Of a DNA stretch of 64,000 nucleotides, positions 35,530 to 43,973 are shown piece by piece; the stretch's first letter is position 1; every line of letters begins with the position of its first letter. The DNA lies in assembly GCA_049323895.1 (NCBI GenBank), contig JBMOKT010000016.1, forward strand, positions 22,695-86,694, given 5' to 3'. Origin of the DNA: JBMOKT01 sp049323895 (GTDB lineage: Bacteria > Bacillota > Peptococcia > Peptococcales > BICA1-8). The translations under genes were made by a program, and so were the position numbers. The notes beneath the pieces were generated by a model that saw only the letters and a program-made list of their open reading frames with translations, had not been told where the DNA came from and did no database searches.

Positions 35530-36468
35530 ATGAAAAAATTTTTATTACTTATTTTGATGACTTTATATTTGCTTTTCCTTACGGCTTTTCCACTTATTGC
35601 AGAAGAAGATCCAGAGCCTTTAGTTGTAAAGGATTTAATACTCCATATAATGCCTGAATACGATACGTCAGAGGTATTAGTTCTGTATTCTCTTGAATTT
35701 GAGAATGTCTCAAATGAACAATTTATGGATGAAATAAGATTTGGTATTCCTACAGGAACAAGGAGCAATATCGTCATTGAGTCTGGCAAAAAGGAACACT
35801 TGCAAGTGAGGACTGAGGTCGAGGGAGACAATACAGAGATGGTCTGGAAACCATCTGAACCTATAAAACCTAAGAGCACATATTCTGTTCATCTTGAGTA
35901 CTATTACAATTCATTACCAGGAACGGGAGAAAAATCCTTTGAATATATACTAGATCCAGGGTTACCTCTGGGGCAAACACAGATTAATATAGTACAACCC
36001 TTAAAATCCGTAGATTTCACTTCACGACCGGCTTCGGAATTTATTCAAACAAATTCAAGAGGTTTTAAAGTTTATCAACTAACCCCCGGACCTTTAAATA
36101 AAGATGAACAATTCTCCTTAAAAATTTCATATACCAAGACAGATCCTGAACCTTCGATAGAAGCTGTAAATGGAGAAGTAGATACAAAGGGGGATAGAAG
36201 TAGCAGTTTAGCCATTCTACTCCCTATATTTATCATATTTGTTTTTTTAATTGTAATCGCCTATAAAGCTTTAACAAATGGAAATATGGGCAAAGGCAAA
36301 CAAAGGTACAAATTAGATAAAAATACTAACAATAAAGGCAAATTAAATTTGGAGAAAACCCAAATGGCAGAGGAAAAGAGAAAACTACGCAAAAAACTAC
36401 TCGATGGTGAAATTACTGCAGAGTTATATCAAGAGCTACTTGATGATATTGAAGAGGATTATAGTTGA
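35530..36468 (+). CDS. Exported membrane protein at the head of the ccm operon, unknown
   Basis: A 312-residue protein: signal peptide (about 1-23), a beta-rich extracytoplasmic domain of about 200 residues, a membrane helix (about 235-255) and a charged cytoplasmic tail ending LLDGEITAELYQELLDDI, a SHOCT-like helical end. I do not know a named family. It lies 18 bases before a CcmE-like gene and seems to be the first gene of the System I operon, so it may help apocytochrome or heme handling at the outer membrane face. Ribosome site ACGGAGG. Confidence 0.55.
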   Translation: MKKFLLLILMTLYLLFLTAFPLIAEEDPEPLVVKDLILHIMPEYDTSEVLVLYSLEFENVSNEQFMDEIRFGIPTGTRSNIVIESGKKEHLQVRTEVEGDNTEMVWKPSEPIKPKSTYSVHLEYYYNSLPGTGEKSFEYILDPGLPLGQTQINIVQPLKSVDFTSRPASEFIQTNSRGFKVYQLTPGPLNKDEQFSLKISYTKTDPEPSIEAVNGEVDTKGDRSSSLAILLPIFIIFVFLIVIAYKALTNGNMGKGKQRYKLDKNTNNKGKLNLEKTQMAEEKRKLRKKLLDGEITAELYQELLDDIEEDYS

Positions 36469-36486
36469 TAGGAGGGTGACTTTAAC

Positions 36487-36867
36487 ATAAAGAAGATAGT
36501 AGTTGGTCTTTTGATTTTAGGATTAAGCATTTGCTTTTTATTTATATTTTCATTAATCACTTCACGGACAAGTTATGTAACTGTGGACAAGGAGTTTTCT
36601 ACTCCATTGCTGGAAGAAAAACCTTTGATGCTTCAGGGGGGGTTTGATGGTTCAAGCATTTATCATAACCCCGTTAGTGGAAATATTCAGTTTAGGATTA
36701 AGTCAAATTCCGGTAAGTCATTAAATATTCTCTATACAGGTTGCTGCATGCCTCAAAATATTTACGACGGAAGCATCGTCATACTTCGAGGCCAATATAC
36801 AGTAGAGCAGTGTTTTATGGCAGATAAAGTCTGGGTTTTGCAGAAAAGTATACAACATAAACCATAA
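36487..36867 (+). CDS. CcmE-like OB-fold protein without the heme-ligand motif; apparent ATA start
   Basis: A product of about 126 residues with an N-terminal membrane anchor and an OB fold like CcmE: the segments LQGGFDGS, IQFRIKSN, LNILYTGCCMPQNIYDG, VILRGQY and FMADKVWVLQKS follow the CcmE pattern. Where CcmE carries the heme-binding His or Cys motif (HxxxY or CxxxY), this protein has only LQKSIQHKP. The ribosome site AGGAGGG (36470-36476) points to ATA at 36487 (MKKIVVGLL); the first standard start in frame, TTG 36511, would remove half of the anchor. It may be a heme-free accessory to the true CcmE at 39685. Confidence 0.55.
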   Translation: MKKIVVGLLILGLSICFLFIFSLITSRTSYVTVDKEFSTPLLEEKPLMLQGGFDGSSIYHNPVSGNIQFRIKSNSGKSLNILYTGCCMPQNIYDGSIVILRGQYTVEQCFMADKVWVLQKSIQHKP

Positions 36868-36896
36868 ACATTTAAAGTGATAATAGGAGGTCTTAA

Positions 36897-38861
36897 ATGG
36901 CGGATATAGGCTATTTTACTTTGGTTCTTGCACTAATTACATGCAGCTATGCTGTAATCATGTATCTCGCTGGCTTAAAGTTAAAGCACAATGAGCTGAT
37001 GGAAAGTGCAAAAGGGGGAATATATGCTGGTGCCCTTTTGACAACTTTAGCTTCAGGAATATTAATTTTCCTCTTAATAAAGGGTGACTTTTCAATTAAA
37101 TATGTTGCAATGTACACCAGTAGTGACCTTCCACTATTCTATAAAATTGCTGCTTTTTGGGCAGGAAATGAGGGCTCACTTCTTTTATGGGCGTGGATTT
37201 TAACAATCTTTTCGGCAGTTATAGTTACAAATCATCGTAATCTTGATTTAATACCTTATGTAGGTGTTGTGATGGGATTAATTAGTGTGTTTTTCCTTTT
37301 TCTATCGGTAGCTGTTTCGAATCCATTTACTACACTAGCCGCTCCTCTCGTGGAAGGTAGAGGGCTTAACCCAATGCTGCAAAACCCCGGGATGGTAATA
37401 CATCCAGTTACTTTATATTTAGGGTATGTAGGTTTTACGGTACCATATGCTTTTGCAATCGCTGCATTAATTACTCGCAAAACAGATGACCGTTGGATTC
37501 GCTTAACACGAAAATGGACAATTGTTTCTTGGCTTTTTTTAAGTATGGGCAATCTTTTTGGTGCACAATGGGCTTATGTGGAACTTGGGTGGGGCGGCTA
37601 CTGGGCATGGGACCCCGTAGAAAATGCTTCATTAATTCCTTGGCTTACAGCAACAGCATTACTTCATTCAGTAATGGTTCAAGAGCGGAAGAATATGTTA
37701 AAGGTATGGAATGTGCTTCTTATTATCCTAACCTTTGGTTTAACATTATTTGGTACTTTTCTCGTGCGCAGTGGTGTGGTAGCTTCAGTACACGCATTTG
37801 GTAATTCTAATCTAGGAACCTATTTTATTGTGTTTATTACTGCTATTATGATGTCCTCATTATACTTAGTAGCAGATAGAATAAAACTTCTTAGACAGAG
37901 TAATGAGTTTGAGTCCATCCTATCTAAAGAAAGTAGTTTCCTTCTCAATAACCTATTACTTGTAGCATCTGCATTCGCTATTTTTTGGGGGACAATCTTC
38001 CCCATAGTTTCAGAAGGATTTACAGGTATTAAAGCCACAGTAGGGCCACCATTTTTCAATGCAATAAATGCTCCCATTGGTCTAGCTATTGTATTTCTCA
38101 TGGGAATATGTCCTTTGATTGCCTGGAGAAAGGCTACTTTAAAAAATTTGTTAACTAATTTTATTATCCCTAGTGTTATTGGCGTTGGTACTTTAATTTT
38201 TCTTTTAGTACAGGGTGTAGTGGAAACCTATGCTTTAACGGCATTTGTTATTTGCACCTTTGTGGCTACTGCAACAATCCAAGATATATTAAAAGGTGTT
38301 ATTGTAAGAAAGAAAATTACTGGGGACGGTTGGTTAATAAGCGTGGTGCGATTACTAATACGTAACCGCCGCAGGTATGGGGGCTATATTATACATCTAG
38401 GTGTTGTAATGATGATTATCGGTATTGCTGGCTCTAATATTTACAACCAGGAATTTGTAAAAACCTTTAAATCTGATGAAACCCTTAAGGTTGGCGAATA
38501 TTCAGTGAGTTATTCTCAATTAGAGTATTCTTCAAAAGGAGAAAATATGGTTATTTACAGTGACTTGAAACTTAATAAACAAGGAGTGGCATTGGGTACG
38601 ATTTCACCGGAAAAAATATTCTATGCAACATCAGGACAACCCACTTCTGAACCTGCAATTAAAAGTACCTGGACGGAAGATTTCTACGCTACTTTAGTTA
38701 GCTGGCAGAAAGAAGATAATACTGCTACTTTTAAATTCAATATAAATCCTCTGATGAAATGGTTATGGATGGGGGGATATGTACTTATTTTTGGAACGAT
38801 TTTTGCCATTTGGCCAGGAAAAGGCAGTGGAGTTGGAAACAAATATTTAGGAAGGGTTTGA
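36897..38861 (+). CDS. ccmF: Cytochrome c heme lyase subunit CcmF
   Basis: A 654-residue integral membrane protein with many hydrophobic segments. The heme-handling WWD domain is clear as WGGYWAWDPVENASLIPW (about residues 229-246), and conserved histidines lie on the flanking outer loops. CcmF takes heme from holo-CcmE and, with CcmH, attaches it to CxxCH motifs of apocytochromes outside the membrane. Its TGA overlaps the ATG of ccmH. System I is unusual in Gram-positive bacteria, most of which use ResB/ResC. Ribosome site ATAGGAGG. Confidence 0.93.
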   Translation: MADIGYFTLVLALITCSYAVIMYLAGLKLKHNELMESAKGGIYAGALLTTLASGILIFLLIKGDFSIKYVAMYTSSDLPLFYKIAAFWAGNEGSLLLWAWILTIFSAVIVTNHRNLDLIPYVGVVMGLISVFFLFLSVAVSNPFTTLAAPLVEGRGLNPMLQNPGMVIHPVTLYLGYVGFTVPYAFAIAALITRKTDDRWIRLTRKWTIVSWLFLSMGNLFGAQWAYVELGWGGYWAWDPVENASLIPWLTATALLHSVMVQERKNMLKVWNVLLIILTFGLTLFGTFLVRSGVVASVHAFGNSNLGTYFIVFITAIMMSSLYLVADRIKLLRQSNEFESILSKESSFLLNNLLLVASAFAIFWGTIFPIVSEGFTGIKATVGPPFFNAINAPIGLAIVFLMGICPLIAWRKATLKNLLTNFIIPSVIGVGTLIFLLVQGVVETYALTAFVICTFVATATIQDILKGVIVRKKITGDGWLISVVRLLIRNRRRYGGYIIHLGVVMMIIGIAGSNIYNQEFVKTFKSDETLKVGEYSVSYSQLEYSSKGENMVIYSDLKLNKQGVALGTISPEKIFYATSGQPTSEPAIKSTWTEDFYATLVSWQKEDNTATFKFNINPLMKWLWMGGYVLIFGTIFAIWPGKGSGVGNKYLGRV

Positions 38862-39334
38862 TGGTTTTGAGAAAACTACCATTTATATTTGTATTCACCA
38901 TTAGTGCACTGCTTTTCTTTTTTGGGCAGGCACAGGCAGCTATATATGATGATATTCAGGAAAGTCTGATTTGTCCGGCATGCATGGATGACCGCATGAC
39001 AGTTGCGACCTGTACAGATAGTACAGCAGAGCGGACCAGACAAGATATTAAGCAAAAGTTGGCTTTAGGCCAAACAAAGGATGAGATTATCAATGGATAC
39101 GTTAGCGATTATGGAGAAGTGATTTTGGCTGTACCTCGGCAAAATGGGTTTGGCCTGGTTGCTTGGATTATGCCGCCCTTAGCTCTTGTGGGGGCAGGGT
39201 TAATAGTCGTGAGTGTACTAAAAGGCTGGGTTAGAAACAGTTCAAATTCTAAACAAATATCAAAAAAGTCTGGGGTACATATTGACTCAGTGGATGAAGA
39301 ACGAATTAATGAAGAAATTCGCAAGTATTTGTAA
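38861..39334 (+). CDS. ccmH: CcmH thiol-oxidoreductase subunit of cytochrome c maturation
   Basis: A 157-residue protein: signal peptide or first helix (about 8-26), the redox motif LICPACMDDRMTVATC with CxxC (about residues 36-39), a helical bundle, and a second membrane helix (about 98-118) followed by a short charged tail. The start at 38861 overlaps the ccmF stop (TGATG). CcmH keeps apocytochrome thiols reduced and positions them for CcmF. A longer frame from 38759 lies inside ccmF and is not used. Confidence 0.88.
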   Translation: MVLRKLPFIFVFTISALLFFFGQAQAAIYDDIQESLICPACMDDRMTVATCTDSTAERTRQDIKQKLALGQTKDEIINGYVSDYGEVILAVPRQNGFGLVAWIMPPLALVGAGLIVVSVLKGWVRNSSNSKQISKKSGVHIDSVDEERINEEIRKYL

Positions 39335-39345
39335 GGAGGTCGCCA

Positions 39346-39657
39346 ATGGTTCTTTTAGTAAACTTACTTATTGTTATGACAGCAGGTTTTCTTATTCTCT
39401 GGCCTTTTTTAAAAAAAGAAGTTGATATTGATTATTTTTTGGAAAGCAACTCAGATGAATTTAAGAAGAGGGAACTATTATTCTCTACTCTTGGGGAAAT
39501 TGAGTTTGATTATAAAATGAACAAACTAAGTGAAGAAGATTATAAACAATTAAAGTTAATTCATCAGGAGCAGGCAGTAAAGATATTGGACCAAGAGGAT
39601 AAGGAAGTTGAATATGAACTGCAAAAAGAATTAAGTAGGCTAAAAAGTAGTAAGTAA
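39346..39657 (+). CDS. Small membrane protein in ccm operon (CcmI N-terminal-like)
   Basis: A 103-residue protein with one N-terminal membrane helix (about 2-20) and an acidic helical tail with the FSTLGEIEFDYKMNKLSEEDY pattern, as seen in the N-terminal membrane part of CcmI and in related short proteins. There is no TPR domain, so it is a minimal form. Its position directly after ccmH supports a role with the heme lyase. Ribosome site AAGGAGG. Confidence 0.55.
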   Translation: MVLLVNLLIVMTAGFLILWPFLKKEVDIDYFLESNSDEFKKRELLFSTLGEIEFDYKMNKLSEEDYKQLKLIHQEQAVKILDQEDKEVEYELQKELSRLKSSK

Positions 39658-39684
39658 TACTATAAGATTTTACGGGGGATGGTC

Positions 39685-40092
39685 ATGAATAAAAAATTAA
39701 AAATGATAATCGCGTTTGGGGCAGTTATTATTGTCCTGGTGCTTTTATTTATTCAAGGCTTTCAGGCTCCTGGCGGGCTTGGAATGTACCTTACAATTGA
39801 AGAAGCCTTAGCACAAAATCAACAGAATGGTAATAATAAATTTTTGCAGATAGAAGGTGAAGTAGTAAATTCATCAGTGAAGTATGACCCCAAACAGCCT
39901 TTGTTACAATTTCAAATAACTGATGGTAAAAATAATATTGGAGTATCTTACAGTGACGTCATGCCGGATAATTTTACTTCAGGGTACCCTGTGATTGTGG
40001 AGGGAAGATTTCTAGAAAACACACAATTTACAGCCGAAAGGTTGATGGTTAAATGCCCATCAAAATATGAAGAAGAGGACCAAAAGGGATGA
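39685..40092 (+). CDS. ccmE: CcmE heme chaperone, CxxxY type
   Basis: A 135-residue membrane-anchored OB-fold protein (anchor about 6-25). Near the C-terminus it has AERLMVKCPSKYEEE: a cysteine with tyrosine four residues later replaces the HxxxY of classical CcmE. CxxxY-type CcmE proteins are known from sulfate reducers and archaea and bind heme covalently through the cysteine. CcmE carries heme from the CcmABC complex to CcmF. The start at 39685 is preferred by spacing from GGGGG. It overlaps the next gene by four bases. Confidence 0.88.
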   Translation: MNKKLKMIIAFGAVIIVLVLLFIQGFQAPGGLGMYLTIEEALAQNQQNGNNKFLQIEGEVVNSSVKYDPKQPLLQFQITDGKNNIGVSYSDVMPDNFTSGYPVIVEGRFLENTQFTAERLMVKCPSKYEEEDQKG

Positions 40093-40547
40093 TAACTTAT
40101 TTAAAAGGGGCTATTACTATAGCTTCCAACAGTGAACTGCCAATAGAGAGCTACGATCCTCCCGATATTAGCTTTCACAGTACCAGCCACCTGCAAAGGT
40201 GGGAAAATTCACCTCTAAGTAACCAAGATCCTCATTTGTGGACAGCTTTCCTTCTAACATTTGTGGCTTGTAGTGTCTTTTTTGGTTTTAAGTATATTCA
40301 AAAAAGACGCCAGGTTGCTGAAGACAAAAAGGGCTCTAGTCGTTTGGAAGAAATAGGCAAGGATTTAATGATTAAGCAGAAGTATTTAGAAGCAAAGATT
40401 ATTGAATTAGAAAAAAGTTATGGCATAGGCAATGTATCTAAAGGAGATTATCAACAGTTCCATAAGCAGTACATTGAAAAGCTCGATAGAATTAAATTGC
40501 AGATGCAAGAGATTGAGGATGTAATAGACAAAGGCATTTCGCCATAA
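40089..40547 (+). CDS. Membrane coiled-coil protein in the ccm operon, unknown
   Basis: A 152-residue protein with an N-terminal outer segment of about 55 residues, one membrane helix (about 55-72) and a cytoplasmic coiled coil (about 95-150). No family was recognised. It overlaps the ccmE stop (ATGA) and precedes ccmA by 22 bases, so it is in the operon. It may scaffold the CcmABC-CcmE complex or take the place of the CcmI tail, which is speculation. Confidence 0.5.
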   Translation: MITYLKGAITIASNSELPIESYDPPDISFHSTSHLQRWENSPLSNQDPHLWTAFLLTFVACSVFFGFKYIQKRRQVAEDKKGSSRLEEIGKDLMIKQKYLEAKIIELEKSYGIGNVSKGDYQQFHKQYIEKLDRIKLQMQEIEDVIDKGISP

Positions 40548-40569
40548 AGGGAATGAAAAGAGGAATAAA

Positions 40570-41274
40570 ATGATTATTGCTCAAAACATATATAAAAAGA
40601 TAGGAAATAAAACAATTTTGAATAACATCAACCTTCATATAAAAAAAGGTGATTTTGTAGTAATACTAGGCCCCAATGGAGCTGGGAAAACCACTCTAAT
40701 AAAAATACTATCCCTGCTCACATTGCCCACATCGGGTGAATTAATGATTAGCCAAACCTCGGCAAAGAGAGTAAACCTTGAAATTAAGCGGAAAATTGGA
40801 GTAATTTCCCACCAAACATTTCTTTATAATAATCTGACAGCATATGAGAACCTGGATTTCTACGGGCGATTATATGGCGTAAATGATTTAAGGAATAGGA
40901 TAATTGAGGTCTTAAAGGAAGTAGGCTTGGAATTTACTCTTAACGACCCTGTAAAGACCTTCTCCAGAGGAATGCAGCAAAGGTTAGCCATTGCCAGAGC
41001 AATTATTCATAATCCAGATGTATTATTTTTAGATGAGCCATATTCAGGTTTGGATCAACATGCAATAGACATTCTTAATAAGGTTCTACTAAAAGGTCTT
41101 AAGGATAAAACTGTTTTTATGAGTACACATAATTTTGAACAGGGCTTAAATAACAGTGATAGAGTGGTGATTTTAAATAAAGGAAGAATTGTAAATGAGA
41201 GCAAGACTGATGATATGAGTTTAGAGGATTTAAAGAGAATCTATATGTTCCATGTTGGAGGAGGGAGCCAATGA
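40570..41274 (+). CDS. ccmA: CcmA heme-exporter ATP-binding subunit
   Basis: A 234-residue ABC ATPase. Walker A is GPNGAGKTTLIK (about residues 36-47), the signature FSRGMQQRLAIARA (about 134-147), Walker B DVLFLDEPYSGLD (about 154-166) and the switch STHNFEQ. With CcmB and CcmC it forms the complex that releases heme-loaded CcmE at the cost of ATP. It overlaps ccmB by four bases, and the gene order ccmA-B-C is the classical one. Confidence 0.88.
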   Translation: MIIAQNIYKKIGNKTILNNINLHIKKGDFVVILGPNGAGKTTLIKILSLLTLPTSGELMISQTSAKRVNLEIKRKIGVISHQTFLYNNLTAYENLDFYGRLYGVNDLRNRIIEVLKEVGLEFTLNDPVKTFSRGMQQRLAIARAIIHNPDVLFLDEPYSGLDQHAIDILNKVLLKGLKDKTVFMSTHNFEQGLNNSDRVVILNKGRIVNESKTDDMSLEDLKRIYMFHVGGGSQ

Positions 41275-41948
41275 CGTATCTCTCGCATATTTGGCTTTTA
41301 GTTAAAAAGGACTTAATTTCTGAGTTGAGGAGCAAAGAAATAATCAGTAGTATGCTAATTTTCTCTGTTCTTATTGTGGTAATATTTAGCTTTGCTTTTG
41401 AACCTGACAAAGAAACCATCCAAAAAGTTTTCCCGGGAATTATTTGGGTGTCTTTCATTTTTGCTGGGACCTTAGGGTTAAATAGGTCTTTTATATCAGA
41501 ACAAGATAACGATGCAATTATGGGACTTATGCTCGGTATTATAGAACCGGGTGTCATTTATTTGGCCAAAAGTATTACAAACTTTGTTTTCTTACTGGTT
41601 ATTCAATTAATGACTTTACCTTTAATGTTTGTCTTGTTTGACACCTCGGTAAAGGGCTCCTATTTACATTTAGTGCTTGTAATTATATTAGGATCTTGGG
41701 GGTTCATCTTTTTGGGAACCTTTATGTCTACCTTTTCGGTTAACACTAAGTTTAGTGAAATCTTACTCCCTATAATACTTTTCCCAATTATCGTTCCCCT
41801 TCTCATTGCTGCAGTTCAGGCTACAGAGATTGTTACAAATCAGGGAAGCATAGGGGAATTTATTGTTTGGTTGAAAGTTTTAGTGGCTTTTGATGTGATT
41901 TTTACAGTTATCCCTTGGCTTCTTTTTGATTATTTACTGGAGGTATGA
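41271..41948 (+). CDS. ccmB: CcmB heme-exporter membrane subunit
   Basis: A 225-residue protein with six hydrophobic segments. The N-terminal KKDLISELRSKEIISSM and the FAGTLGLNRSFISEQDNDAI region are typical of CcmB. It pairs with the ATPase CcmA in the CcmABCD complex. Its stop overlaps the ccmC start (ATGA). Confidence 0.88.
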   Translation: MTYLSHIWLLVKKDLISELRSKEIISSMLIFSVLIVVIFSFAFEPDKETIQKVFPGIIWVSFIFAGTLGLNRSFISEQDNDAIMGLMLGIIEPGVIYLAKSITNFVFLLVIQLMTLPLMFVLFDTSVKGSYLHLVLVIILGSWGFIFLGTFMSTFSVNTKFSEILLPIILFPIIVPLLIAAVQATEIVTNQGSIGEFIVWLKVLVAFDVIFTVIPWLLFDYLLEV

Positions 41949-42622
41949 ATGTGCTAAGGAAAACCCTAAATTGGACGACCTTCTTTGTGGTCTTAACATC
42001 AATTTATTTGATTTTCGTGTGGGTACCTAATGAACGTGTTATGGGTCCGGTACAAAAGATATTTTATTATCATGTATCAGCGGCCTGGATTAGTTTCATG
42101 GCTTTTTTTGTAGTATTTATTTCAGGAGTACTTTATCTAGTTACAAGAAATAAAAAATGGGATCTTATTGGGGCTTCCTCGGCAGAAATCGGAGTGCTTT
42201 TCACGACAATAGTTTTGATAACAGGTCCTATCTGGGCAAGGCCTGTTTGGAATACTTGGTGGACTTGGGATGCAAGATTAACAACAACTCTTATTTTGTG
42301 GTTTATTTATTTGGCATATCTCATGATTAGAGCCGCAATAAATGAAGAAGAAAAGAAAGAGCGTATTGCTGCTGTTTTTGGAATAATCGGCTTTATTGAT
42401 GTACCTATTGTTTGGTTTTCAATCCGCTGGTGGCGGACTATCCACCCTGTAGTTCTTAACAGTACTGGATTTGCATTGTCTCCGAAAATGACTCTGACAT
42501 TACTTATCAGTGTTATTTCGTTCACATTAATATATATTATTTTGCTTGAAAATTTATTTTTTCTAAAAAAGTCCCGTGGAGAATTAGAAGAATTGAAGGA
42601 AACACTAAGAAGTAGGAATTAA
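41945..42622 (+). CDS. ccmC: CcmC heme-delivery membrane protein
   Basis: A 225-residue protein with six hydrophobic segments and the WWD-type motif WNTWWTWDARLTTTLILW (about residues 102-119), flanked by conserved histidines in HVSAAWISF (near residue 40) and IHPVV (near 163). CcmC brings heme to CcmE. Overlap with ccmB by four bases; a ccmD-like small gene follows 10 bases later and ends the operon. Confidence 0.92.
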   Translation: MNVLRKTLNWTTFFVVLTSIYLIFVWVPNERVMGPVQKIFYYHVSAAWISFMAFFVVFISGVLYLVTRNKKWDLIGASSAEIGVLFTTIVLITGPIWARPVWNTWWTWDARLTTTLILWFIYLAYLMIRAAINEEEKKERIAAVFGIIGFIDVPIVWFSIRWWRTIHPVVLNSTGFALSPKMTLTLLISVISFTLIYIILLENLFFLKKSRGELEELKETLRSRN

Positions 42623-42632
42623 AGGGGGTTAA

Positions 42633-42761
42633 ATGATGCTATATTTATTCGTTGCGTATACAATCATTTGGGTTATAATTTTTGGTTACACTTTGCTTAT
42701 GGGGAAAAGACAGAGAAGTATTGAAAAGGAAATTAACTATTTAAAAAGCATCTTGAAATAA
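42633..42761 (+). CDS. CcmD-like small membrane protein
   Basis: A 42-residue protein: one membrane helix (about residues 3-22) followed by a basic cytoplasmic helix (KRQRSIEKEINYLKSIL). CcmD proteins are about this size, sit after ccmC and help release CcmE from the CcmABC complex. Ribosome site AAGGGGG just upstream. Position and layout, not sequence identity, support the call, since CcmD is poorly conserved. Confidence 0.75.
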   Translation: MMLYLFVAYTIIWVIIFGYTLLMGKRQRSIEKEINYLKSILK

Positions 42762-42788
42762 ATTTATAACATCGATAGGGTAATTATC

Positions 42789-43481
42789 TTAAATTAAATC
42801 CATTAAACGTAGCATTTTTAATGCACCAAGTATTATGGGTTGATGTACTAAGTAAATAAACAAAGAGTGCTTTCCTAAGTAGCTTATAGTTTTAAAATTT
42901 AACGACGGATTAAGTAAACTTTTATTGGCTGGATATAAAAATCTTTTCATGGCTATTCCATAAAGGAATACGCCTAAATATGGGAATAAGGGGTAATAAT
43001 CCAGTGAAGTATAATTATTTGAAGTAAGCCCAAATGGAACGATAATATTACTTGAAACAGAAAATTGATTAATAATATAGCCTGTTAAAATAATCAATGT
43101 CCCTAGACTAAACAGGGACAGATTGTTTAAAGGTCTGAAAAATTTATAAAGAATTATGCAAGTTGCTAAAAAGTGCAAAATACCAAAATTGACATATGTA
43201 TTTGGATCATAAATATACGTAACAATAGTGATTATTAAGGCATAGAAAAGAGCTCTAATGCCCCTTTTTAAATTATTTTTACTAAAAGAACAGCTAATTC
43301 CAGTGAGCATTATGAACATGAGGGCAGATAGTTTACCCATATAGTAAATAATGCCAGTTTGATATTCAAAGTTATAGCCATAAAACTCTTTTAAATCATA
43401 GAAAAGGTGAAAAAGAGCCATTAAGATAATTGCGGTTCCCCTTAGGAAATCTATTTCCCAAATTCTATTATTTTTGTTCAA
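42789..43481 (-). CDS. DUF1624/heparan-alpha-glucosaminide acetyltransferase-like membrane protein
   Basis: A 230-residue membrane protein with six to seven hydrophobic segments. The start RIWEIDFLRGTAIILMALFH and the end KHSLFIYLVHQPI are the landmarks of the DUF1624/acyltransferase-3-like fold that transfers acyl groups to sugars or polymers across the membrane. The acceptor is unknown. It is a single convergent gene after the ccm operon. Confidence 0.75.
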   Translation of the reverse strand: MNKNNRIWEIDFLRGTAIILMALFHLFYDLKEFYGYNFEYQTGIIYYMGKLSALMFIMLTGISCSFSKNNLKRGIRALFYALIITIVTYIYDPNTYVNFGILHFLATCIILYKFFRPLNNLSLFSLGTLIILTGYIINQFSVSSNIIVPFGLTSNNYTSLDYYPLFPYLGVFLYGIAMKRFLYPANKSLLNPSLNFKTISYLGKHSLFIYLVHQPIILGALKMLRLMDLI

Positions 43482-43973
43482 ATTAAATACTCCTTATCTT
43501 AATGAGATATTATGATTATATATTAATTGGACTAAAAAATATCGAATGTTACAAATTAGTTACTTCTTATTCACAGTTTATTCAAAAATATGAAGTATAG
43601 TATATCATGAGTGAATGAACATGTGTTTGCAAAAAGTCAGGGAGTGTACTTATCTCATCATCCCCCGGTCTTTTAATATATTTAAAATAATTTTCTATTG
43701 GGTTTAAAATGGTTTTTACTGCACTCCCTTTTATATAATTTTGAATAAATACAAAGTCTGATGGTGATTAACCTAATTGAAAATGCTTTAAAACATACAA
43801 AAGAAGGAAAAATTTCACTAAAGGCATATGAACAACAAGAGCGAATTGTTATAGAAGTTAGATACCTTATAACGGACAAGTATGGGTAAAAAGTGTAGAG
43901 GGGATAGGCAGTAACTTTGGACTTACTCTCCCCATTGATGTAAATGAATGATAATATTTTTGGTGGTGGTTAA
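43482..43973. other. Intergenic region with a histidine-kinase fossil
   Basis: About 490 bases. The first 280 hold no supported gene. The last 190 carry the kinase remnant listed separately. The HtrA ribosome site is GGTGGTGG at the right end. Confidence 0.5.
43761..43951 (+). pseudogene. Histidine kinase ATPase-domain remnant upstream of htrA
   Basis: From 43761 the frame reads MVINLIENALKHTKEGKISL, an N box of a HATPase domain, and then stops matching after EQQERIVIEV. In another frame, GQVWVKSVEGIGSNFGLTLP and a short tail run to a stop at 43951, which is the C-terminal end of such a domain. The G1 and G2 ATP-lid boxes between them are missing, so an internal deletion plus frameshift has destroyed it. 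Two-component genes often precede htrA in Firmicutes, so a lost regulatory partner is likely. Confidence 0.65.
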
